From Candidatus Rifleibacteriota bacterium (GTDB lineage Bacteria; Muiribacteriota; Ozemobacteria; Ozemobacterales; Ozemobacteraceae): 10,404 nucleotides of DNA. Shown here piece after piece: positions 5,494-10,404 of this stretch. Position 1 is the stretch's first letter, and each line of letters begins with the position of its first letter. Position numbers and translations under genes: made by a program. Under the pieces are notes generated by a model. That model saw only the letters and a program-made list of their open reading frames with translations. It ran no database searches and was not told the DNA's origin. The stretch spans positions 1-10,404 of the forward strand of contig JAQUZA010000089.1 of the NCBI GenBank assembly GCA_028691595.1, given 5' to 3'.

Positions 5494-6407
5494 TGCCATC
5501 TATGGATGACCGCTGGCCGTTTTTTACGGTAGACCTTGAACTGACCAATGTCTGTTATCAGGGCTGTATATTCTGCCCGAGAGAAAGATTGACCCGGCCC
5601 CAGGGTTTCATGCCCCGTGAACTGTTTGCAAAAATTGCGACCCAGCTCGCCGAAAACGGTTCGAGAGTGACTTTTTGCGGCATGGGAAACCCTCTTCTTC
5701 ACCCTGAGCTCGAAACATTCGGCCAGCTTTGTATGGAATTAAATCTCAATTTTGGTTTAACCATACAGGCTCCGGCACTTAACCAGGCTGGCCTCGAAAA
5801 AATAGCCGCCCTCAAGCCCGGTTTTATCGAAGTTTCGCTGCCAACAATTTCGCCCGGGCTTTATGCGGAACTTTTCCCCGGGCAGGCTCTGGAAACAGCT
5901 CTCAACAACCTCGATAACCTTGTTGTGCAACGAGGGGGCACGAGGGGTATCACCGTCAATGCTGTTGTAACCGCCCTTGAAACGGAAAATAGCGAAAAAA
6001 TGCATGAGTTCTGGCTTAACCGGGGCATTAACTTCAGATTGCATGCCTGCCATTCACGCGGTGGCAACCTTGTAGACAACAATCTTATCACTGCTTCAGC
6101 CAGAGAAATAAAGCAATGCGGGCTTTTTGCGACCCATTCTTTCATCACCTGGAACGGGCAGCTGCTTGCCTGCTGCCACGATCTTACCGGTGAAACATTT
6201 ATTGCCGACCTCACCCGGTCGACTATTCGAGAAGCCGCACAGGCCAAATTGCGATTTCTTGAAGCTCCGATGCCCTTCAAGATCTGCAAAAGTTGCGACG
6301 AACCGGCAGCAGATCGCCCAATTCCCCTTCGGCCTTTTCCTGAGAGCGGCAAAGCTCGAAGTCGGTATCTAAAAAGTCTCTGTCAGACAAAAAACACCAT
6401 AAAATGA
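5493..6407 (+). CDS. Radical SAM protein with SPASM-like C-terminal cysteines
   Basis: This 304-aa protein has the radical SAM motif C21-x3-C25-x2-C28, which holds the [4Fe-4S] cluster that cleaves S-adenosylmethionine, near the N-terminus after a beta strand (FFTVDLELTNVC). A second group of cysteines, C209, C227, C228 and C265-x2-C268, sits in the pattern C-x-FITWNGQLLACCHD ... ICKSC, typical of a SPASM-type region that binds an auxiliary cluster. SPASM enzymes modify peptides, sugars or proteins; the substrate here is unknown. The motif after strand 2 reads GMGNPLLHP, with Asn where many relatives have Glu. Its ATG overlaps the stop of the WbsX reading frame (TAATG); an ATG three codons later is an alternative. 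The context suggests work on the same substrate as the aminotransferase and the WbsX-like protein. Confidence 0.88.
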   Translation: MPSMDDRWPFFTVDLELTNVCYQGCIFCPRERLTRPQGFMPRELFAKIATQLAENGSRVTFCGMGNPLLHPELETFGQLCMELNLNFGLTIQAPALNQAGLEKIAALKPGFIEVSLPTISPGLYAELFPGQALETALNNLDNLVVQRGGTRGITVNAVVTALETENSEKMHEFWLNRGINFRLHACHSRGGNLVDNNLITASAREIKQCGLFATHSFITWNGQLLACCHDLTGETFIADLTRSTIREAAQAKLRFLEAPMPFKICKSCDEPAADRPIPLRPFPESGKARSRYLKSLCQTKNTIK

Positions 6408-6446
6408 CTTAAAACCCGGGCTGTTTTGTGATAAGTTACCGACACC

Positions 6447-7277
6447 ATGAAGCTAAAAGAATTTTTTTTCGAGCAGATTTCCCTTCTTCTACCAGAGACT
6501 TTAACAGAACTGCCAGATGCGGTCAGGCAGAGCATTGCCAGACACGGCGTTCTTGTTCCACCGGTTGTGTGCAATGGCATTCTCTGTGATGGCCACCGAC
6601 GACTGATTGCCTGCAAAGAAGTCGGCAAAACCAGCATTCTCTGCCTTGAAACCGCAGGGGTTGCCGGCCTGTTGTTTGCTGAGCTTAACAGTCATCGTGA
6701 ACTGTCGGCCTGTGAGGCTGCCGCTGTTTTTAAAAAACTGACTCCTGCCGACCAGTCTGCATTTCTTTCGCAGGCCGGCCTGTCTGAATCGCCACAAATG
6801 AGGCTGGCCCTTGATTTTATCGCCGAAAAAATTCTGACCAGCCCCGAGCTTCTTTCGCATTCCATGCCGGTAAATGTCTGGCGAGAACTCGCCCATCTGG
6901 GTGACGCAATCAACCGGTTTGCCCGCCCTCTTTTGACTTTATCGGGCACAGCAGCCGAAAAGAGGAACATTGCCGCGCTGCTTCGCCAGGCACAGCGACG
7001 CAATGAACTGCCTGAAGTTCTGCCGGGCAATACCGCTGCAGAAGTTATAGCCGGTATGCAAAAAATAGCCCAGCCCCGCCGAAGCACCGCCCTCGAAAAA
7101 TTTCAGCTCGAGCTTGCCAGAGCTGACCTGCCAGCCGGAGCAGCACTCAAGATCGATCCAACCTTTTCCCAGCCCGGAATTCATATCTCGCTGCAGATTA
7201 CCCGTAACCATATCGAGCGCATAGACCAGACCAGAAAAGCCGTAGAATCAATTTTTGCGGCCGTGCCTGAACTATGA
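6447..7277 (+). CDS. ParB/Srx-fold N-terminal domain protein
   Basis: This 276-aa protein has a ParB-like N-terminal domain. Residues 22-41 follow the pattern L-x-x-S-I-x-x-x-G-V-L-x-P-x-V-V, then G44-I-L-C-D-G-H-R-R-L-I-A matches the G-x-R-R-x-x-A box used for nucleotide binding by ParB, and LNSHRELSACE (80-90) lines up with the E-N-x-x-R second box, with Leu replacing the first Glu. A helical middle region (about 95-190) could hold a helix-turn-helix; the C-terminal 80 residues are unassigned. No ParA-like gene is in the window, so a chromosome-partition role is unlikely; ParB-fold proteins also act as regulators and nucleotide-dependent enzymes. There is no obvious Shine-Dalgarno site. The gap to the previous gene is 39 bases, and its TGA overlaps the next ATG (ATGA), coupling it to the SPL-like gene. 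Confidence 0.8.
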   Translation: MKLKEFFFEQISLLLPETLTELPDAVRQSIARHGVLVPPVVCNGILCDGHRRLIACKEVGKTSILCLETAGVAGLLFAELNSHRELSACEAAAVFKKLTPADQSAFLSQAGLSESPQMRLALDFIAEKILTSPELLSHSMPVNVWRELAHLGDAINRFARPLLTLSGTAAEKRNIAALLRQAQRRNELPEVLPGNTAAEVIAGMQKIAQPRRSTALEKFQLELARADLPAGAALKIDPTFSQPGIHISLQITRNHIERIDQTRKAVESIFAAVPEL

Positions 7278-8329
7278 TGCCAAAACTTCATTTTAATAAT
7301 CTCTACGTTTCTCAAGATGTTGCATCGATGCCACTGGCTCAAAATGCCAGAAACCTGGTGAGTTACGACAGCTGCCACGAAGTGAGCGGCGAACACCACC
7401 CTGGCGACGGGCTGTTGTTAACAAAAAATAATGGTGCTTTCATCAAGCCGTGCCCCGGTCAGAAGGGCAGCGTCTGCTGCGGTTACTGGGTCGTTGAATG
7501 GGGTATGGGCTGCCCGTTTGGTTGTGAATACTGCATTATTCAGAATTACACCCAGGCCGGTGATGTTACCCTCTACCTGAACTGGGATGACTGCCACCGC
7601 GAAATTCTGGAATTGCGCCAGCGAATCAAAGGCCCGATACGCCTGGGTACCGGCCAATTTGGTGATCCGCTTGCCCTGGAGCCGATTTTCCCCTTGAACG
7701 CGGCAATCATTGACTGGACAGCTGGCATGCCTGACTTCACTGTCGAAATCAAGACAAAAAGCGCTTATATAGACCCGATTCTGCAGGCCAGAGATGCCAG
7801 ACACGTCACTCTTGCCTTTTCTTTAAACCCCCAGGAAATAATCGACCGCCTCGAACATGGCGCAGCCAGCCTTGAAGAAAGACTCGATGCCGCTGCCACT
7901 GCAGCAAAAAAGACCGGCTGTCGGCTGGCCTTTCATTTTGACCCGGTAATACCAGCACCTGAATGGAAACAAAAATACACTGAAGTTTTCAGGCTCATGA
8001 ACAGGTATCTCAAAGGATTGCCCATCAACTGGATATCTCTAGGGACTTTCAGGTTTCCCAGAGGCTTTCAGGAATACGTCGAAAAATACCACCCGAACAC
8101 CGGTATCTTTGCCGAAGAATTTTATCCGTCGGCTGATGGTAAGATCAGGTATTTCAGACCTTTTAGAGAAGAAATTTACTCATTTATGCGCACCGGTCTT
8201 GCGGAGTATTTTAATAACACGGCTGTTTACATGTGCATGGAAACGGCAGAGGTCTGGGAACGCCTCGAAAATCGGCCATTCAACAGCCAGAATTTGAAAT
8301 GCCTTCTCGACAGGAGCCTGTGCAGGTGA
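7274..8329 (+). CDS. Spore photoproduct lyase (SPL) family radical SAM protein
   Basis: This 351-aa protein belongs to the SPL-like radical SAM family. Before the cluster motif it has FIKPCPGQKG and CCGYWVVEWGMG, which precede the motif in many SPL relatives. The cluster cysteines are C80-x3-C84-x2-C87 (GCPFGCEYCIIQ). Later strands include VEIKTKS, LAFSLNP, LAFHFDPVI and WISLGTFRF, and the C-terminus has VYMCMETAEVW, all in family order. True SPL repairs the thymine dimer of spore DNA by hydrogen abstraction. Homologues in bacteria without spores have unproven roles, so direct DNA repair is possible but not shown. The protein starts at ATG 7274, inside the previous stop; the second codon is also ATG. 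It is followed by a nucleosidase-like gene with a GTGA overlap. Confidence 0.88.
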   Translation: MMPKLHFNNLYVSQDVASMPLAQNARNLVSYDSCHEVSGEHHPGDGLLLTKNNGAFIKPCPGQKGSVCCGYWVVEWGMGCPFGCEYCIIQNYTQAGDVTLYLNWDDCHREILELRQRIKGPIRLGTGQFGDPLALEPIFPLNAAIIDWTAGMPDFTVEIKTKSAYIDPILQARDARHVTLAFSLNPQEIIDRLEHGAASLEERLDAAATAAKKTGCRLAFHFDPVIPAPEWKQKYTEVFRLMNRYLKGLPINWISLGTFRFPRGFQEYVEKYHPNTGIFAEEFYPSADGKIRYFRPFREEIYSFMRTGLAEYFNNTAVYMCMETAEVWERLENRPFNSQNLKCLLDRSLCR

Positions 8330-8913
8330 TTGCCGCCCCGGTTCTGTTTTTATGCCCTTTTAAGGCAGAGGCCACCCTGTTGCTCTCTATTTTGCCAGAA
8401 TGTAAGGCAAAAAACAGTCAGCACTGGCAGTTTAAGGGTGGCGAAATAATCACCTGGAATGGCAGTGGCCCGGAAAAAATGTCTGCAGCAATGAACAGCT
8501 TCATTGGTTTACATAATTTTTCGCGTCTCGTGCTTTTTGGTTCTGCCGGTGCCCTCGACCCTGATTTAAAGCCAGGGCAGATATTCTCTGCTTCGAGCGT
8601 CAAACTTGCCGACCGCCAGATCAAATTGCCCTGCCTGCAGGGCTTTGCCGCTGCAACTGCCCTCACGAATACCAGACCTGTCTTTGCCGCTGATGAACGT
8701 CTGGAGCTTTTTTCGCGAAGCGGCTGCCAGCTTGTAGATATGGAAAGCTTTTTCTTTGTTGAAAAGTTTCACCGTTCAGAACAGCAAGTTAGCGTGTTAA
8801 GGTTTATCAGTGACACAGCTGAGCTAACCTTTAAGTTGCCCTTTGCCAAAGAGATTCAGCAGCAGGTTCTTCACAGCCGAAAAATGCTTTTGACAATCAT
8901 GAATGACTCTTGA
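8326..8913 (+). CDS. Nucleoside phosphorylase / nucleosidase superfamily protein
   Basis: This 195-aa protein fits the purine phosphorylase / MTA-SAH nucleosidase superfamily, which splits the N-glycosidic bond of nucleosides. Recognisable parts are GSGPEKMSAAM (46-56), FGSAGALDPDLKPGQ (71-85), VDMES (137-141) with the ribose-binding Glu140, and RFISDTAE (159-166) with the catalytic-type Asp163. The pattern resembles the HpnG/futalosine nucleosidase branch; the substrate is not known. It is shorter than the usual 230 aa or so. I take GTG 8326 because it overlaps the previous stop (GTGA) and has AGGAG nine bases upstream. An in-frame ATG at 8299 would add nine residues and overlap the SPL-like gene by 31 bases. 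No terminator follows within the next 98 bases. Confidence 0.78.
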   Translation: MIAAPVLFLCPFKAEATLLLSILPECKAKNSQHWQFKGGEIITWNGSGPEKMSAAMNSFIGLHNFSRLVLFGSAGALDPDLKPGQIFSASSVKLADRQIKLPCLQGFAAATALTNTRPVFAADERLELFSRSGCQLVDMESFFFVEKFHRSEQQVSVLRFISDTAELTFKLPFAKEIQQQVLHSRKMLLTIMNDS

Positions 8914-8957
8914 AAAAGATAACAGAAAATGGAAAACTAATTTGCGTCTAGAGGGTA

Positions 8958-8992
8958 TTGTGGTTGTTAATTTTTTCATTATAATTCTAGGA
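8958..8992 (+). promoter_or_regulatory. Probable sigma70-type promoter for the secreted protein gene
   Basis: A perfect TATAAT (8980-8985) has TTGTGG (8958-8963, three of six) 16 bases upstream. Transcription would begin near 8992, giving a leader of about 20 bases that contains the strong AGGAGGT ribosome binding site (9000-9006). Confidence 0.5.
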
Positions 8993-9011
8993 AATCATCA
9001 GGAGGTAGCAC

Positions 9012-9638
9012 ATGGCATCTCGTAAACTTTTTGGAGCACTTTTTCTGGCTTTTCTATTCGTTTCGCTGGTTACCGCTGCTCAGGCCGCAGTTTATGGTTA
9101 TATTGTCGTGCGCGGCAAAAACATCGACCACACCAACCGTGAAATTGAAACTATCGAACGTCTGATCAAAACCTGGCCAAACGGTGAAGTGCTGCATAAA
9201 CACAGTGTTGTTTCGGGTGGTGCCTTCTTTTTTAAAAAAATTACCGCTACCATCTTCTTTGCCGGTAACCAGAAAGACATCTCCGGCTTTCTGACCCAGG
9301 GGCCATATGAAGGCGACTATGTTAAAGACGTTGTGGTTCAGTTCAACTACAACAGCCGCGTCTCTGAAAGCGCTTTTGACGGAGATATCAATACCACTTA
9401 TACCCGCAAATTTGCCAACATTCGCAAAGCCCTCGAAACAATCCAGGGTAAAGACGCAAAAATCCTCTGGAATGATCTTAAAGAAGGCAAAGCCAAAGAA
9501 TACAAAAAACACCTCGTTGCTGACAAACTCATTGATCCAAGTGTTAATATAATTTTCTACAGCGTTCAGCCAGTTGAAGAAAACCGCTTGTTCGGCATAT
9601 CTTTTACTCCGGGCAACGTTACCCCTCGCCAGAACTAA
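9012..9638 (+). CDS. Hypothetical secreted protein with Sec signal peptide
   Basis: I do not recognise this 208-aa protein. The N-terminus is a clear signal peptide: basic residues (SRK), a hydrophobic core at about 6-21 and a likely cleavage after AQA near residue 25. The mature part (about 183 aa) alternates beta-type stretches (VYGYIVVRG, SGGAFFFKKITATIFFAG, DVVVQFNYNSRV) with a lysine-rich helical segment around residues 135-170 and then NIIFYSVQP. It has no cysteines, repeats or transmembrane segment, so it is probably a soluble periplasmic or extracellular protein. It is a single-gene unit with its own promoter, a near-perfect Shine-Dalgarno site (AGGAGGT, five bases before the ATG) and a strong terminator 95 bases downstream, which together suggest good expression. 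Confidence 0.85.
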   Translation: MASRKLFGALFLAFLFVSLVTAAQAAVYGYIVVRGKNIDHTNREIETIERLIKTWPNGEVLHKHSVVSGGAFFFKKITATIFFAGNQKDISGFLTQGPYEGDYVKDVVVQFNYNSRVSESAFDGDINTTYTRKFANIRKALETIQGKDAKILWNDLKEGKAKEYKKHLVADKLIDPSVNIIFYSVQPVEENRLFGISFTPGNVTPRQN

Positions 9639-9732
9639 AACTAAGCCAGAGGCCCGTAGCATTTTGTGGGCCCTGAATCTACAGGTGTTACCTTTTCAGG
9701 TTTAAAGATAGCATTGAAGAGAAACAGTATTT

Positions 9733-9771
9733 AACAAACCAGCCACTCACATTTTGAGTGGCTGGTTTGTT
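9733..9771. terminator. Bidirectional intrinsic terminator between convergent genes
   Basis: The stem is 17 perfect base pairs (left arm 9733-9749, right arm 9755-9771) with a five-base loop. It lies between the secreted protein gene (+) and the membrane protein gene (-). The T tracts are short on both sides (GTTT on plus; GTTAAAT on minus), but the stem is strong enough to serve both genes. Confidence 0.85.
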
Positions 9772-9794
9772 TCAGGCAGATATTCGTTTGATTT

Positions 9795-10328
9795 TCAGGG
9801 GTTGGTTTTCTGGCGGTTATAAAAGCCGAGAATTACGCCAAGTGCCACTGACCACAGAGCAGCAAGCCCTATCTGATAAGGTTTTGCAAGACTAAAAGTA
9901 ACAGTATGTGCTGGTATCCAGAACCAGAGCAATGACATAAAACCCTTGTCGATGTTGGCCCAGTTTTTCTGACCGGCAACCAGGTTGTCAAGCAGGCGGT
10001 GCATCAGCACCAGAAAGGGGCCAAATTGAAGATTCATCGAGGTTGAAACGGCAAAAGCACGCCAGGGCCCTGATAATTCCGGCAGCATACCATCGGCGAC
10101 CAGTTTGTCGATAAAACCATTGAAGCCGCTGAAGGCATATTTGATAAGAATGGCCAGAAAAGCCCATTCCAGCATTTTCAGCAGCAGGGTTTTCAGCCCT
10201 GAAGGCATGGATATCTTCTTTTCAATTATCCATCTGGCGATAAAGTCGCCAAGGGTGCCAAGAATGGCAAATTGAAGCATGGCCGAAACCAGAGGATGAG
10301 CTGTAACGAAAGCAATGTAGGTGTCCAT
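9795..10328 (-). CDS. Integral membrane protein, Mpv17/PMP22-like
   Basis: This 177-aa protein has four or five membrane segments, at about residues 14-34, 46-66, 92-112, 130-148 and 154-172. The spacing and the pattern of the second half (FIDKLV, then NLQFGPF-x-x-x-HR-x-L-D, N-W-A-N-I-D-K-G, LLWFWIPAHTVTF, W-x-x-ALGVILGF) resemble the Mpv17/PMP22 family, better known from eukaryotic inner organelle membranes but with bacterial relatives. This assignment is by pattern only. Function is unknown; channel activity has been proposed for the eukaryotic members. The ATG is preceded by AGCAGGAA. It starts 18 bases after the stop of the partial gene to its right, so the two probably share a transcript, and it ends just before the shared terminator. 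Confidence 0.75.
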   Translation of the reverse strand: MDTYIAFVTAHPLVSAMLQFAILGTLGDFIARWIIEKKISMPSGLKTLLLKMLEWAFLAILIKYAFSGFNGFIDKLVADGMLPELSGPWRAFAVSTSMNLQFGPFLVLMHRLLDNLVAGQKNWANIDKGFMSLLWFWIPAHTVTFSLAKPYQIGLAALWSVALGVILGFYNRQKTNP

Positions 10329-10346
10329 GAAAATTCCTGCTAGTTC

Positions 10347-10404
10347 TTAGGATCTTGAGGGGGCGTTGGCATCTTCGATTTTGAGAGCAACAAAATCCCC
10401 GATT
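10347..10404 (-). CDS. C-terminal end of an upstream gene (possibly TRAM domain)
   Basis: Reading leftward from the window edge, 18 codons are open and end in TAA at 10347-10349. The peptide IGDFVALKIEDANAPSRS resembles the last strand of a TRAM RNA-binding domain (G-x-x-V-x-V-K-I-x-x-A), as at the end of MiaB-type methylthiotransferases. The evidence is only a short tail, so both the coding call and the family are tentative. The stop is 18 bases before the start of the Mpv17-like gene. Confidence 0.45.
   Translation of the reverse strand, partial: IGDFVALKIEDANAPSRS

Noticed and set aside
5861..6352. A 163-codon minus-strand open frame opposite the SPASM radical SAM gene
   Set aside because: The composition (Ser/Arg/Leu-rich) is typical of antisense translation; the opposite strand carries the cysteine motifs.
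6412..6430. A terminator in the 39-base gap before the ParB-like gene (aaaac ... gtttt)
   Set aside because: The outer stem is only five A/T-rich pairs, the inner bases do not pair, and there is no T run after it.
8233..8325. Longer N-terminal form of the nucleosidase-like protein starting at ATG 8233
   Set aside because: It would overlap the SPL-like gene by 97 bases and the added residues (HGNGRGLGTPRK and on) look like an out-of-frame translation of that gene. GTG 8326 has a good ribosome binding site and the GTGA overlap seen elsewhere in the operon.
9054..9662. A 202-codon open frame on the minus strand, opposite the secreted protein gene
   Set aside because: The plus-strand gene has a signal peptide, a perfect ribosome binding site, a promoter and a terminator. 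The antisense frame has none of these and no recognisable family.

Overview
The window is bacterial chromosome of moderate GC with compact operons, several GTG or TTG starts and Shine-Dalgarno sites of the AGGAGG type. I cannot name the organism. The truA-rplM-rpsI order is common in bacteria. A CheW-like N-terminus suggests a chemotactic bacterium, and a secreted protein with a Sec signal is present. No mobile element, CRISPR array, rRNA or tRNA was found.

Left block (1-2517, all minus strand). A housekeeping operon reads truA, rplM, rpsI and ends at a clean intrinsic terminator (about 788-822). Its probable promoter (2489-2517) lies inside the long form of the truA frame, which supports a later truA start. 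Beyond the terminator follow cdd (cytidine deaminase), a small YkvA/DUF1232 membrane protein and the first 28 codons of a CheW-like protein that runs off the left edge.

Middle spacer (2518-2914). There is no gene here. It holds two copies of a MITE-like intergenic repeat made of paired hairpins, plus a perfect 12-bp inverted repeat. An orphan 83-aa gene on the minus strand (2915-3166) diverges from the next operon.

Main block (3314-8913, all plus strand). Six genes lie nearly end to end: a class V PLP aminotransferase, a WbsX/GH99-like glycan protein, a radical SAM/SPASM protein, a ParB/Srx-like protein, a spore-photoproduct-lyase (SPL) family radical SAM protein, and a small nucleoside phosphorylase-superfamily protein. 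They are joined by GTGA, TAATG, ATGA and GTGA overlaps, with one 39-bp gap that splits them into two trios. The first trio looks like a glycan or small-molecule decoration set. The second (ParB-like, SPL-like, nucleosidase-like) is the best candidate here for an undescribed system, perhaps acting on nucleic acid or nucleotides; the nucleosidase might also clear 5'-deoxyadenosine made by the radical SAM enzymes. The WbsX gene has an in-frame TAA in its conserved C-terminal motif while the next 24 codons are intact and end in the TAATG overlap with the next gene, so it looks like a recent nonsense mutation or a sequence error.

Right block (9012-10404). A well-expressed-looking gene for an unrecognised secreted protein has its own promoter and a perfect Shine-Dalgarno site. 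It faces a minus-strand membrane protein distantly like Mpv17/PMP22, and a perfect 17-bp-stem terminator lies between them. The right edge holds the last 18 codons of another minus-strand gene, possibly a TRAM-domain protein.
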